Positions 27,622-41,845 of a DNA stretch of 64,000 nucleotides are shown piece after piece. Numbering within the stretch: the first letter of the stretch is position 1; every line of letters starts with the position of its first letter. Both the position numbers and the translations under genes were made by a program. This DNA comes from Pegea sp. RAD2-039 (Eukaryota; Chordata; Thaliacea; Salpida; Salpidae). Under the pieces are notes generated by a model. It saw nothing but the letters and a program-made list of their open reading frames with translations. It had not been told where the DNA came from and ran no database searches. The DNA is taken from positions 248,001 to 312,000 of the forward strand of contig JAQGEQ010000003.1 of NCBI GenBank assembly GCA_034620365.1. The letters run 5' to 3'.

Positions 27622-30600
27622 TTAGTTATAAGGTTTTACTTTACCGAGAAAGCTATAGTGATGACTCATAACTGTAGTCGTATCAGAAAGTGAAATATTT
27701 GAAAATTTTATTGTTGAGTTAACTAAATGTTTGTTTGAACTAAGCAATAAAGTTTTAGAAACTGCGTCTAAATATACTATAGACATAAACAACCCAATAA
27801 AAGAACACAACGCACCAGCAACACAAATAACTATATCTGCAACTTTTTTATACAGCTTCAAGCTTTTCCACTTCAATTGAAGGTGAAAAATGCATGGTAG
27901 AATAATCGATAGCGGAACACCAGCTAGACTACCAGTTAAAGACATCAGTAAATCGAAATAAGGCAAATATATTGCAGTGATTAATGTTATAATGACAAAA
28001 ACTACACGAATGACAAGTGAAAGAAATTTATAACTTTTACAAACGGTCACTATACTTTTCCAAAGTTGTTTATTTATAATCTAGAAAAGAAATGTTAGAA
28101 GTAAATAATGATATTTTTATTAATTTATTAATTGTCATCAGCTTTAAACAAAACTTATTAATATTAAAAGATTTTTAGTTGAACACCTTAATTTTGAAAT
28201 CAGTCATAAAAAAGAAGTTAAAGAAAATCTTTTTTTAATTCAAAATAGAAACTTACCTTACTGTTGGTATTGTTGGTGGTTGATTTGCTGTTTGTTTCTA
28301 GATCCTGAGAATCTCCATTAAGAGAGTATATAGAAATGACTTCATAATCTGAAGTTTTACTTTTTGTATTTATAAAGCAGTCTGTGTTAGGAAAAGCTGC
28401 TACAATCCAATCTTGTATAACCTCAACCCCAACAAAATATGGTAATGGGAATGATAAAAGTGCTTTAAGAGCTAGCAAGCAGTTTATCAAGGGCCGAATC
28501 AAAATAGGAAGATTATCTGTAACAACCTCCTTTGTGTTCTCAGCCCAAGTTAGAAAACATACAAGTGAAAAAATAACTTTCACAATTCCTGACGATATGT
28601 AAGACCATCGAAGCATAGATTTAAATTCTTCCCGTTTTATCATGCTTTCTTCTAAAGATGGTAAGAATATTTGTGAAGTATAACTGAAAATAATTGCGCT
28701 TGCTGATACCGCAAACTCAGGATTATTGATTCCTATAGTTAACTGAAAAGGAATGTGAAGCAAAAAGGTAAGGTGATTTTAATAGTTTATTTAAGTAGGT
28801 TTGAGTATGACAGTTATGTAAATTAAAATCAACAAATTAATTTCAAAACTATTTAGTAAGTAGTTGATGAAGAAATAGTTTTTGTGCTTTTATTTTTAAT
28901 TTAATAAAAAGTTATATTCAATTAACTTAAATTATATTTTTATAACAGTTTAAAGTTTTTACAGCATAAGAAGAAATAAAAAGAAATTATTGCGATTGTA
29001 CAGAAATAATTTTTAAGTAAGATTGAAGTGTAAAATAATTGAAACTATTTTTTAAAGATATTTGGAGATTTAAATGATGTTAGCAAACCAAACCATACTT
29101 TACTTACCTTGTTCCAAACCCAATCACTAGCTTTAAAAAAGCAATAAATAATAATGAAAATGATAACTAGAAAATGAACAACTGTACAACCCAGACTTAG
29201 TTTGGAAACAACCACCAAATCACGTAAAAAAACACAAAAAAACAATATAACAGCCACAATAATTGACCTGGAAAAATGGAAAGGTATGATTAATTAGTCT
29301 GTAAGATATTTATTATGTTCATACCAAGATGATTGGTTGACAAAAAAATCAGGGAAGCTATTGTAGAGAAGCTTAGTAGATAGTACAACATACAATGAAC
29401 ATGTTGCAACCAATTCACATATTTGAGCAATATTAACTATTCGAGTTCCACAAGATTGTCCCCAGCAAGCAATTGCTACATCAACGTATGAGGATCTAAC
29501 CTAAGACAACAAATTAATTAAAATTGAAAGATTTATTTAACCGCTTCAATATACTTTGAATATAGTTTTAAGTTGAGCTAAAAATCAAACATCTTATAGC
29601 AAGTTGTTCGTCTTAATAAATCAACTTAATTTAAAAAAACATTTATAATAAATTAAGTGAAATTATTGGTAACATTTTATAAAAGTGTTTCACATTTACC
29701 AGATATCAAAAAATAATATTGTTTATTTATTAATAATTAAATTTTGTAATTATAAATTCCCATTAAGTCAATTGCTAACTTTATAGTCTAAGTTATTAGG
29801 ATAGCAAAACGTGCTAAAAAAATAAGTAAAAAAAACAACTAAAATTAACAAAACTAACTCGATTATTGTTATTTTCATCATCTTTCTCATATAGACATTC
29901 AATCAAAATATTTCCTGTGTAACAACTAATAACAGCTACAATTGCCATCACAAAAAGACTGGAAACTCCATTATGAATGACAGTGAAAGGAAGACCTATT
30001 ACAAAAAGTCCCTGGTGGAAAATATTGTAAGTAGTTAAAGATTAATTTGCTTTTATGAAAATAAAATTAAAAAATATTTATCAGGAAAAAACTCGACGTA
30101 AAACATGTGTATAAAATACTATCAAATATAAAAACCTTTTTGACAAAAGTAAAAGGACAAAATTGTTGAACATAAGAGCGTAAATGGACATCTTATTATA
30201 TTATAAGATACATACAGATTGTATTTCAAAAGCTTTTAAAAGTGTATGGACTGTCCCAAAGATGCAAGGATTAAGTTTAGCTTCTAAAAAACATGTACAG
30301 AAAAGGTGTTGGATTATAACACAAGGATAAGGAAATCTCTTGAATTATGCTAAGTAATATCAAGATTTGAAGCTACTATTGACAGGCTAATGGTAAAAGT
30401 CTGTTTTTTTCATGAAAACTGACTAATATAGTGTTTAGAAACTTTAAATAAATTAATTTATTATTGAAGGCATTGTAGTAATATATTTAAATAGTTTCGT
30501 TATCTTAGCTAATATATATATAAAATATTGACTTATAAAATTTATATCTGACATTTTAACAGTTTAATTTTTGAATATATTTCGACTAAAATTTGAAAAA

Positions 30601-32343
30601 GTATTTTTTACATCGAATAAGTCTTTGGAAAGTGGTAAAGCAACTTTCTGTTTTCATTAAATATTCAAATTTTATTTTTGTCATGATTAAAAGAAAACAG
30701 ATGTTTAAGTCTCTTTATTTTTACGTTTTAGTAATTTATGATTTGATTCTAATGATAAAAGATGGAAATAAAAGCATCAACTTAAACTTTTATAGTGAAA
30801 TAAAACTACCTAAAACAAAAATTAAAAAAAAACTTTTGTTTAAATAACTTTAGTTGGTTTTATAAATTTCAAAAGATTTTTCTTTTGTTTAAGATTTATA
30901 TAAAGTTAAGAGCTTTTGGTTTTGAAGCTATATTTGAGTGTAATGTTAATTTGTCTTCTTGTTCTTCTGATATAAACATATCAATAACAATTTTTATGAT
31001 TAGTTGATGAAATAGTTTTAGAATTGATCTAATTCAACTTTAATTGAAAATATCAAAGACTAAATAAATCAGTTTTTTTACACATTACTTTCTAAATGAT
31101 ATTCTGTCTTACCAAATCCCTAAAGGTAGAAGCAGTAGACCTAAAAAGTGTTATGTAAACATCAGTCGTTAATACAGATGAAATATTTAGTATGCGAGTG
31201 TGTATTTGATAAATACATTCTCAACATATATTTCTAATTTAGAGAAGGTATAAGGTTAGTATTAGGAGTTATTTTTTCAAGATTTTGGTTTTATTATCTC
31301 AGTAAAAATGTCAAACAGCTAATTGATATTATGTAGTTTCATCATGAAAAATCAAGCTTATTACATGTGTATTAAAGCCGCCATTATGTCAATAAAAACT
31401 ATATATATAGATAGAATTGGATGTTTTCTGCGCCTTGATTAATATCAAGTTTAATTAAAAACATTTTTAAAGAGTATTCTCAAAAAATGCCTTTTTTTTT
31501 GCGACTTAGGATAAAATACTAAAAAATAAATAAACTTGCTTTTACATAAACATGGAACAGAAAATGATTAAAATATGTTTAAAAAGCAAATTAATTTTAG
31601 TCTATATCTTATTTTATCAAAAATATTTTGATAATAACATGAACCAAGTAAAAAGTATTATTTTATAACTTTTTCATTTACTTTTGTTAATGATTTGAAA
31701 ATTAAAGTTTGGTTTCCAGCTTTCTATTTATTCAGAACAAAATTTTAAGAATTTTTTAGAAGCTGAACTTGTTGTTGGATAAAAAAGTTAATCTAAGATA
31801 TGAACTTAATAGTACATAATGAATTTATTATTTAAGCTAAAAAAACCATTTAAAAACAAATTTGAAATTTTTATGAGCATCAAATGACATATGCTCTATT
31901 TTTTCAGTTGGTTTTGAAATAGCTCACTACTAAACAGAAATAACTTGTTGATTTTTCAAATAGAATTATTAACATTTTCATTGCTTTTGACAATTAGAAA
32001 AAGTTTCAGATGACAAAACAACTTTATTAAACTACAAATATTAGTTACAAATCACAAAAACTCTATTAGTTACCGAATAAAATAATATTTATAAATATAT
32101 ATGTTGTAAAGAACTTCTCATTATAAAAACTTAAATAAAAATAACTATTATTAATTTATTTACCTGAATTGCATTAGCAACATTCCAGCCAGCATCGAAT
32201 GAAGAGATGTTATACTTTCTACATTCATTCGTACTTGCAGCCAACTTTTGAAAATCTGTATTCACATTACTTACTGGGTCATTTACAAGATACTGTCGCT
32301 CCTCATTACAAGAACGCTGAAAAATATTCCTTAGTCTTTGCAT
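27622..32343 (-). CDS. SLC32A1: Vesicular inhibitory amino acid (GABA/glycine) transporter
   Basis: Proton-coupled transporter that loads GABA and glycine into synaptic vesicles (VIAAT/VGAT, UNC-47). Exons 32343-32164, 30011-29859, 29500-29325, 29267-29108, 28742-28257, 28080-27622; phases agree; 537 residues. Family blocks: DAGWNVANAIQGLFVIGLPF, SCYTGNILIECLYE, LYNSFPDFFVNQSSWSII, AVILFFCVFLRDL...SKLSLGCTVVHFLV, IIFSYTSQIFLPSLEESM, LTWAENTKEVVTDNLP, ALKALLSFPLPYFVGVEV, YLPYFDLLMSLTGSLAGVPL. The start is the first in-frame ATG after an upstream stop. A variable, Ser/Thr/Asn-rich loop around residues 380-420 is longer than in human. Intron 1 spans about 2.15 kb with nothing recognisable in it. 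It implies an animal with inhibitory amino-acid transmission. Confidence 0.95.
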
Positions 32344-35300
32344 GATAGTCCAAATAAAACTCTTATTTAAATCTTTATATTCCAAAATGGTCGTTTAAAA
32401 ATTTTATTTTAAACCAATGATTTTTGATAAAAGGTTTTTGATAATATGTAATTGTTCATTCTGTTTGCTGCTTTTAAAATGACAAATGAGAGACAGTGGC
32501 GAAAAAGTTACACCTGATACCTGCTTTTCCAGTTGCCTAGCAGCTTATTTTTCTCCTTAATTTTCTTTCAAGTTGAATAAAAATGTTTATTTTTAGAAAT
32601 TAGCAAATATTCGCACGTAAATATCATGAAAATTGAAGTTGAAAGCCTTCTATTTTTTAAATAAGCTTGTGTTGCTTTTTTATGTATAATTTTAATGAAA
32701 TATTCTTGATTTTCTTTCAGTTTTTTTTAAAGTAAATAAAAAAATGTCTGAAAATAATTAAATTATTTTCTAAAAATTAAAATGATTTTGTGTAAAATTG
32801 ATTAACTACAGAAACTTGGTTTGCTAGGAGCAATCTTTGAAATATTTTTACATATAAGAAAATTAATTAATCACAGTTAATTTTTTAATTATTTTTTTAT
32901 ATTTGTAGAAACCAATTATTACTACATTCTATGACAACTAAAGAAAAAGATGTTCTTATGTTTTTTGTTAAATTTCGAAGAGCTTATTTCTTGTCATGTA
33001 TGTTTGGTAAATCTTAATACTATCGATTTATAAAGCTTCTTAACAGGTATTTTAAGCTTCTAATAACATATCCTTGATTTTATGCAAGACGAATAAGTAA
33101 AAAAAATTTTGATAAAATTATAACTTTTATTAAAAAGTGAAATATTATATTTGACTAAAACTAACTCTTTTTTTTGAACTATTTATGGAAGAATTTTGCT
33201 TGTAGGTCATCACTAGCTTCTATATTTTGATAAATCTCGCTGATTATAGCTGATAAAATGCTTCCTTTAGTTAGTTATGTTGGTCGAAGATTTTTGGTGG
33301 TTGCTAAATCAACCAAATTAACTTTTTATTGAATACTTGTGATCTATATAAGATTAAAATTAGTATCTACGCTACACAAGTAAAAGTTTCTATTATATTC
33401 ACTAGTATCAGTATCTCTATGATGAAAAACAACTTTTTGAGAGCCATGTCTCACGAATGTTGAATAATTTAGAGTCTTATAAAATTTTGATAAAATCAAT
33501 CTAACATATAAAACAAAAGAGACCTTCAATTAATTTTTGTGAGTATTCGAAAATGTTTATTAAAAGTTTCAAGCTTTTTATTATAATAATTTTTATTTAC
33601 TAAGGCTTCTAAGAAGTTGGATTAGGATTAGAAAAAGATTATAAAAGATTTACAACTTAAAAAATTAAAAAAAATTTATACAATTGTTCAACAGACATAT
33701 AAACAAACAGAAAATAGTTTATCTGTTAAAAAATTTCTGATCTTATTTCTAAGATTAAACTTTTATTTTTTGCTGCTAGTTGCTGTGAATTGAAGGCGAC
33801 CTATGTCCTGGACCGCCTAATATCAGAACTGTGACTGGGTCTTCTAGATGTTATCTGTCACTATCATCACTGTAGAAGTGTATAGTACAGTGACCAGGGA
33901 CAATTTATTTTATAGAAATTTTTTGGAGAATCATCTTTATAATTTTCTTTTAGAGGTATTTCTATATTTTTATTAATTAGACAGTTTTCTGTGGAACTTT
34001 TGGATCAAGCAGAAGCTGTTAATTATTCAAAATAAAACTATTCGACACTTTATCAATATTTTTTATTATTGGTAACGCTTCGAGCTATGAAGATAGAGCA
34101 CAGGACATGCGAACGATGCATCGAGAGTTAGAGAGGATGAAACACACTATCTTTTACATAGATTTTAAACATTCTGCTGTGTCAAACTTCATAATTTTTT
34201 ACATCAAAAATATCAGTTAATGTAAAATTTATTAAAAATGAACTCAAAAAAGGAGTATCTTCCTCAAAAATTATTAAATTAATTCATTAGTTAATGAAAC
34301 TGTTGGCTTTGAATAGAAAAGTTTAGAAAATTTGGAATCAAATTTTAAAGTTTGTTATTTAGAGACAATTTAAAACCGTTTCTTAACCACCTTTTACTTT
34401 TCAATGACTGCAAATTGCCTAAAACAAAATTGATTGAATATTTTTACATAAAAGTATTGATAGCTCAGAATGCTGTTGTTTATCAAAATTAGATATTTCT
34501 GAATTTAAAGTAACAAATTGTTTCTTAAAACGGTGTAAATAAATGCAAACTTTTTTTATTTTCTAAAAAATTAGAGATTTTTGATCAAATTTTGTGTATA
34601 GGGATCTAATCTTGTTCTTATCTTTTTTAGGTTTTTAAGTTATAAATTCGTTTAACATCAATATCATCAGTTGTGAAGATATTGAAACAGATCGCTCCAA
34701 ATGATGCACTCGACAAACAACTGTAGGATAGAAAAGACAAACAGCTTCAAAGAAAAAAATAAAGCTTAAAAACTTTTAGTTTTTTGTAACTTTTTTGAAT
34801 GTATTCTGATTTTAGTTTGTTTGCTTGCTTTGTTTTGGGTTTTTTTCAACATTATCACTCATAGCGTATCCAGCAAGGTAGTTCTCGGTCGAAGTAGGCC
34901 TTGTTATAAACAAACTACGGTGGTAATGACTTCATGATATATATTACGTTTTTATGTAAGATGCTAAAAAAATATAAAAATCAGTTTTCAGCATTTTAAA
35001 CATTCTTTTCAACATTTTTTTAAAATTTAAATTTAATAATTTTACTTTAACATGAAATTTTGCAAATTGCATTAATTCTTCAATAACCTGCGTTAAAATA
35101 CCATTCGTTTTACTCATTATAAATTAGTATATTCAATAAAATGAATATTCCGCTTTAATTATTAGTTTTGAACAAATTTTTTAAGAGTTTTCTGAAAACA
35201 TTTTCTTGAAAGAACTTTCATCAAAGATTTACAAATATTCTTCAATTTATTAATCAGCAAACTCCATTTTAGATATCATTTTTGATTCTAATCATGTTTG

Positions 35301-36707
35301 GAATTAAGAAACTAGTTTGATATCAATAAAACTCAAAAATTCGGAACTTTAGGTTTCAAGATAACTAGAGGATATCAGAACAACTTTTTTTTGTTTGAAT
35401 CTAATTAAATTAACTTTCAAAATTGATCTAACAGTTTTTTATAAAACTTTAAACTTTATCAAAGTAACAGATTTTCAATCTTAAGATTAACAATAAATTC
35501 AATATTAGGACTTTGAGTTAATAAAATCTAAACTTTTAAAAACAAAACTTCTCAAATATTTTTAGTTTAGAAAATAATTTTAAAATTTTGACCAGTAGGT
35601 GTCAGTAAAGAGGTGATGATTTTATAAGATAGAGTTGATCAACGAGGAAGTCTTCAGTTTATTAATGTTGTAGAAAACGTAAAAAATTATTCGGAGTATT
35701 CCTCTTTATAAGAATTCGATTCAAAAAATAAAAAAGAACTTTCTTAAAAAAAGTTAGTTAAAAAAATGCTTTTTCCAAGAATAAAAGTGAATTCCGTAGA
35801 AGTTGTTACAACCACAGCGGAAGAGAAGATATTGAAAGCGGGACAACAAACTTTGTAGCGCTGTAACTTTCTTCTTATTCTTTTTATTGTTGCATTTCGC
35901 GTTGTTCTTTTATTCAGTATGCAAATCTTTGGTAAAACAGCTCTGTACCACCCACAGTTCTTAAGTCCGTCGGAGACACAAAAATGACCTGAAAAATGAA
36001 ACGAATTGCAGTATATAGAGTAGAAGAGCTTTGTTTCCGAGGTTATTGTTAAAAAGAGATCAAATAAAGCCTGATCTGGAGCATTTGAAACTTTTTATGG
36101 ATCTACAGCCCCCAAAAATATAGAGTAGAGGAGCTTTGTTTTCAAAGTTATTGTGCGGAGAGAGATCAAATAAGCGAGATCTTGAGAGTTTGAATCTTTT
36201 GAGCTCCTTGCAAATGCAAGAAGTTGCAGAGAGCGCAGGGACTTTCTTTGGATTAGGAAGATAATGAAGAGGGAACCACGGTGGAAATAGACTTGACGAA
36301 GCAAGAAGAGATCTTCATCACTTAGGAAGAAGTTATTTTAAAAGTTCTTGTCCTTATTCTAGTCAATAAATATGATGATAATAATGTAAAAAAAATTGAA
36401 TTATTAATTTCAGTATGGTTTAATTGGCACTTGATAACCATTCCATAAGTCCTGATATAAATATGTAAGAAGACCTGAAGAAACCAACAGCCTCTTTTTG
36501 GTATTATTTATACTCTACACAAGTTCAAATGCTTCTTTTGTCACAAAGCATTTGAAATGATTCACAGCGCACTACTGATAATTTCTTATTCTAGATGTTA
36601 TTTAAGTTATAGTAGCATTAGTTTAAGAGACTGTAAATGAAAATAACTCTTTGAGAGCGCCATATTCAAGGCAGCTAACAATTATACTATTTAATTAGTA
36701 TTTTTGA
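32344..36707. other. 4.4-kb intergenic region; two-copy tandem duplication near 36.0-36.2 kb
   Basis: Divergent region between VIAAT (minus) and the coiled-coil gene (plus), so both promoters should lie here. It is AT-rich and no gene was recognised. About 85 nt at 36011-36096 is repeated at 36116-36199 (shared TATAGAGTAGA, GAGCTTTGTTT, GAGATCAAATAA, GTTTGAATCTTTT-like ends), a diverged tandem duplication. A less AT-rich patch at 33780-33905 has no match that I recognise. Confidence 0.45.
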
Positions 36708-36876
36708 AGGCGCCATAATAACTCGATAACACAATTACATAAGCGGTAAAATACTTTACTGTTATACTACACCGAGTTTCTCTATGGACTTTTCCTTGTT
36801 GCAAATATGTGTCCACCTGGACTCAAACCCGGAATCCCCGTCACGTAGGCGGGTGTGGTAACCGCTACACCACATA
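36708..36876 (-). mobile_element. Second tRNA-derived SINE-like element
   Basis: On the minus strand it reads GTGGTGTAGCGGTTACC (A-box-like, plus 36857-36873), an anticodon-arm-like hairpin (CCCG...CGGG), then CCGGGTTTGAGTCCAGG (B-box-like). The body ends GTGTTATCGAG and GGCGCC. Head order and spacing fit a tRNA-derived SINE. It differs from the 9.7/20.7-kb family, although GTGTTATCGAG also occurs in the LINE 3' end at 9.5 kb. Confidence 0.6.
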
Positions 36877-37056
36877 AACAAATTCAAAATAACTTTTAAT
36901 ATCAAAATATTAAAATGATACTTTATATATCTTAACATATCTACATTGATATTGATTCAAGAACAAAGACAATAATTACGTCATAGAGACCGATGAATTA
37001 ACCAGCTGACTTTTTTCTTTTCAGCAATTCTTATTTCTATCTAAACACCAGCAGTC

Positions 37057-39725
37057 ATGTTAGCAGATTTGAAAGGAAAAAATAAAGAACTGAAAGAAAA
37101 ATTAGGAAGACTTCGAAGTGAAACTTGCAAAGTTTATGGAGAAACACAGAAATGTGTTCCAAATCAAGAGACTGAGTCATCCCAACAATTATCTATAGCA
37201 CCTCAAGCAGCAAAGTTAGTTTCAACTTTATAGCAAATTATTAAGAATGATTTTAAATAATTTTTATAAGTTATTAATTCCTTTTTATCTTATTTAATAT
37301 TTTAGTTTAGTTTTTAAATTCATTAGCTGTATACAGTAGGTTTATCTTAAATCTTGATAAAGATATTGACTCAAAAATAACTTTTAAACTTTATAAGTCT
37401 CTGAAAAGTTCAAGCAATCTTAAAAAATACAATTACAGATTAGATCAAGGTGCTTTAGCATCTAATCATCTTCAAACCTAAAAATTAGACTTTATAATAT
37501 TTTAACTTTAAACTTAATTACTAACAGATAAATTAGAACACTTTTTAAAAATCAAAAACTGTTACCCTATTTCAGCAAATCTTTAAACACTCCAAATGCC
37601 TCATCTGGACCTACAATTGGGAATACCTCCAACAGTATGTTTCAACCTCGTCCCTGTAGCTTAGGAAGTCAAGCTGCTGGCTCTTCAGCACCAAGACTAA
37701 ATCTTTCAAACCGCGCGAAATCTATTCGAGGTGAAACTTCGAAAAGAATTGAGGGGCTTTTAAATGAATGGAAAGATTATAAACAGTCAGCAGAAGAAGA
37801 AATCAGGTTAAAAACTGTTTGTTAAAAATGAAATTAGAATAAACAAGCTCTACAATTTTCTTAGAAATTTTTATTATTAAATTTTTTAATAATATTGATA
37901 ACATTAGTAGGTTATTAAAAGATTAAAAACTATTTTTTTTCAAAATAAAATGTTTTGTTTGTAAGTTTTGAAAACAGTTTTCTGTTAAGCTTCTTAATTT
38001 ACCTTATTTGCAACGAATAATTTAACCAAATAGGTGGTAAGATAAACAAAATAAATTTGAATAGTTTGGAAAAATGTAAAAACTTAATCTTTTTAGAATT
38101 AATTTGAATAAATTATTGAAATGATTTAGAATAAATTTTTTAAAAGGTTTTATAGAAATTAAACTTTGTAAAAGAATGTTATACGACTTAAAGCTTATAA
38201 TCCTTTCAAATATCTTTCATTTTTGCTTCAGACGTATCTCTAAAAACGAAAAATGCCTACAAGAAGTAATAATTCAAAAACAGAGAGAAAAAGAGGAAAT
38301 GCAACAAGAGCTTTGTAGTCTAAGATCTCTTTCTATAGAACAGAAGAATATAATTACAAAAATGAGTGAGAGACTAGAAAGTGATGAAAAAAACAGAGCT
38401 AGAGCTATTCATATAGAAATGCAGGTTTATATTTGAAGAACTTTTTAATCTATCAAGTTTGTTAAGAAATTTAAACTTAATTTGATAAATTCAGTTGATT
38501 TTTCATCTTATTATGTCAAAACTCCTCAGCTAACTGTATGCAAATATTCCCAACAAACTTATGCTTGTCTTGTAGACTTAAAATTGTAAATCAACAAATC
38601 TAGTTTAAGTCCTGTGAAAAAATGATTGAAAATTGAATCAACTTAGCACCTTGGGTTGTAAAAAGTTCTTGGTTATCTACATATAGATATTATTTTCTAA
38701 TTAGTTCAAATCTAAAATTTGTCTAACCTACATACCCATGCTTGCTTCTATTAATAATTAGACCACCAGTTACTTGATTGCTTAGATTACTAGCAGTTGA
38801 CTTGCAAAAATCTCTCAGCAAACGTTGTAGTTTAAAGTACCGAAAACTCGCCTGTATCTATCATCTGTTTAGAATATTCTAGAACTTACGTTTGTTTCAT
38901 ACAAAATTCTATGCCATTTTTGATATAGAAGTATTCATAAATGAATTTTTTTAATTAACTGAAATCCGTTTACAGCTAAATACAATAAGACGACGAAATT
39001 GTGAATTAGAGTACGAGCTTAAATCGAAAACTGAAGCTTTAAATGAGATGCAGCGGGAGAAAGATTGCTTGCTTCATCAAAATGAGATGCTACGACAAAC
39101 TAATTTAGAGCAAAAAAACAAATTAGATTGCTGTGATCAAGATGTAACAGGTAAATAAAAGATCTGTTTAAATTGATGTTAAAATAAAAACTTTTTTACA
39201 GAAACTCAACTGGAATTGGAGATATTAGAAGAAATGGTAAAAACTTTAAATGAAAAGAAAATTGCAATTACTGGCAATAACTCGCCAACTTTAATGTGTA
39301 TGAAAGCAAAGTTAGTTGACATCAAAATAGAAATATTAACTTATTAATTTGTGGTTTTATCTTTAGTAGGTGTTCTACTCCGAAACCAATCATAAAAAAC
39401 TTCTCTGTGCCTTTCATGACTGATCAAAACGATTTATCTTCAATTAGAAGATTTCCAGAAGTAAGTTTTATTATTAATAATTCTTATGCCAACTAAATAT
39501 TCGAACTTTTTAGCCGTGTAGAGTTGAGAATTCTTTAGAAACACACATTAATGATCGGGCTAATTCAACTTTAGAAGCATTAAAAGGTTTGCAGAAACAA
39601 CATCAAAATAGATGCATGTAAGTAAACAATTTTCAATCGTAAAAAAGTATAACAAATTTTGTTTTTGTAGTGAACTTTCTACAAGAATTGAGAAAATTAA
39701 CAAGAATAATTCCAACTGCATGTAA
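37057..39725 (+). CDS. Unrecognised coiled-coil protein, 372 residues
   Basis: Eight exons with GT/AG ends and matching phases: 37057-37214, 37576-37806, 38232-38424, 38976-39150, 39202-39310, 39367-39460, 39514-39617, 39671-39725. The N-terminus (1-30) is charged and helical. Residues 50-100 are Ser/Asn/Pro-rich and probably disordered. About 105-265 is a long predicted coiled coil rich in Glu/Lys/Leu (RIEGLLNEWKDYKQSAEEE, KMSERLESDEKNRARAIHIE, ELEYELKSKTEALNEMQREK, ELEILEEMVKTLNEKK). A short C-terminal helix ends the protein. It looks like a centrosomal, ciliary or cytoskeletal coiled-coil protein, but I recognise no specific family. TTTCTTTTCAG lies just over 30 nt before the ATG. Confidence 0.75.
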
Positions 39726-41845
39726 AATTCATCTAAGTTTGCAATGTAGTTTTAGTTGTTCAAAAATTACATTTGTGTGTTCCACTTGAAGTTTCGCTAA
39801 AAAATAAAACCAAAAAACTTTAAAAATTTTTTTGCTTAAAACTTAATTACTTTTATTCAAATATTAATCAGTTAAAATTTTTATTCTATACTATTAAATT
39901 AAAGAAATTCTAATAGAAATTATGATGAGATTTATGTGGCTATAAATGTTTTTCGTTATTATTTTATGATATTTCTTCTAATTTTACTAATTTTAAATTC
40001 TTTTAAAAATAATTTCGCTAGACTTACGGTTATGTGTTTGACTTAAAAACAAATTTATACGATATATTATTAAAAAGATACGTTGTCAAAAAGTTCTAAG
40101 TTTTATTATAAGAATCTTTCAATGTGCGGCTAAAAGATAGAAAAATGATTTGATTAGCAAGTAAGATCTTAAAAGTCAAGATTGTAAGATTCTTAAGTTA
40201 AGCTCGCAGTTCTTACATATTGTAACTTTACTCAAACTGAAATATTAATTTCTTTAATATGTCTTTTATCGAATACTAATTTAGGACAAATATAATTTAT
40301 AGATGATGTCGGTATTAAATAAAGATATTATCATATGATAGTTTTTATGCATAATTATAATTTAATGTATCATATATAAACCTTTAATGATAATTTCGTA
40401 ATTAAGTATTAAAACTAAGATGTTTTTTATGGTATCGAAAAACATATTAAGTTTTCAAAAAATTATTATTAAATTTTTTCAACTGTGTTTTCATTTATAT
40501 AAATGCCATAAGTCTGATTTATCCAATTAAGTTTTTATAATTTAAATAATATTGATTTATTTTCTCAATACTTTTAAGAAGCCATTTCACAAAAAGGTCA
40601 CATTAAAGTTTCGTCTAGACTTCTTAACAATTTCTTTCAGCATTTATTTTTTTTTATTAAATTTAAACTTCTATTGTTGGTCTTCATTTTATTTTTTGTT
40701 TGAAATAAAATATCAATTTTAATTATTTAAAGTTTATTTCTTGTTTGTTTTTTTTATCTTCAACTTAATCTGTTAAATTTGAAGTTTATAAATTATTTTC
40801 TGTTCTTAAAACTTTTTAAAGCAGCATAGCAGTTTTTTTTTATTGTTTCTGAAACTTTGTAACAATTTATTTACAATTATTAAATCAAAATTAAATGTTA
40901 TATATTTTAAAAGCTATCTATTTGAATTTGTTTTAATTTTAAAGAACTTCTATAATTTTGTTTTTTGCATTAATTATTAATAAAGTTAAAAAGTTTTCTT
41001 TTTAAGCTGGACTTTTTTTTCTGACTTTTTTTAATTTTTTATCTTCAGTCTAATTTTATTTTTGGACTTTGTAAAGCTTCATAATAATTTTTTAGTTTTT
41101 ATAATTCAAAACAACAGTTTTTGATATTATAGAAACTTGTAATTTGTTCAAAATTGAAATTCTTTTAAAATTTGTTTTAAAACTTTTTTAACTTTATTTA
41201 AATAATCTCTAATTGTATAAATGATTGTAATAAATATCTTTAAATTATTATCTTCTATTTATATCAGTTAAAACAACTTTTTTACAAAATTATTTCAAAT
41301 AATAAGATTGATTAATATAATGAATTAAAACTTAATTTATTTTTATTCTTTTTTTTATAAAACTTTGATTTATTTTAAGCATTTAACCATAAATTTTGTT
41401 AAAATAATTTTTTTATGTCAGATTATATAACTGTTAACTTATAAAAGGTGTTTTTGTTTGTTTTAATTATTAATTCCCTGTTATTTGATATATTGGAATT
41501 AATATTCAGAATTAAATATTTGTTTTTATCCTTTAGCTGCATCATATTTATAACTATCTTAAATTTTAGTTTATAATAATTATATATAAAGTTCTTTTAA
41601 TCTTTCAGCACATTTATTAAATTCAAATATATTTATTCAGTTTCTCATAAAATTAGAAAAAAGTTTTTAGTATTTAAAACAACCTTGATTATTATTTTAA
41701 ACTTTAGATTATATCAAAATGTTTTTGTTTATTTTTAAGCTAGATGTAAACTTTGTAACTAACATTTAGTAGATATGTCAAAAAAATCGATTATTTTATA
41801 ATTTAATAAAATCACAATTTACATTTTTCAGGTTAAATCTTCAAA
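39726..41845. other. 2.1-kb AT-rich intergenic region, nothing recognised
   Basis: Long T and A runs. No ORF of note and no recognised repeat. An acceptor-like ACATTTTTCAG ends 14 nt before the IDH3A ATG. Confidence 0.45.

Noticed and set aside
30593-30847. 84-residue Lys/Phe/Ile-rich ORF in VIAAT intron 1
   Set aside because: Its composition is that of random AT-rich DNA, it lies antisense in an intron and matches nothing.
32131-32385. VIAAT start at 32385
   Set aside because: That codon is TTG; an in-frame stop lies just upstream and the first ATG is at 32343-32341.
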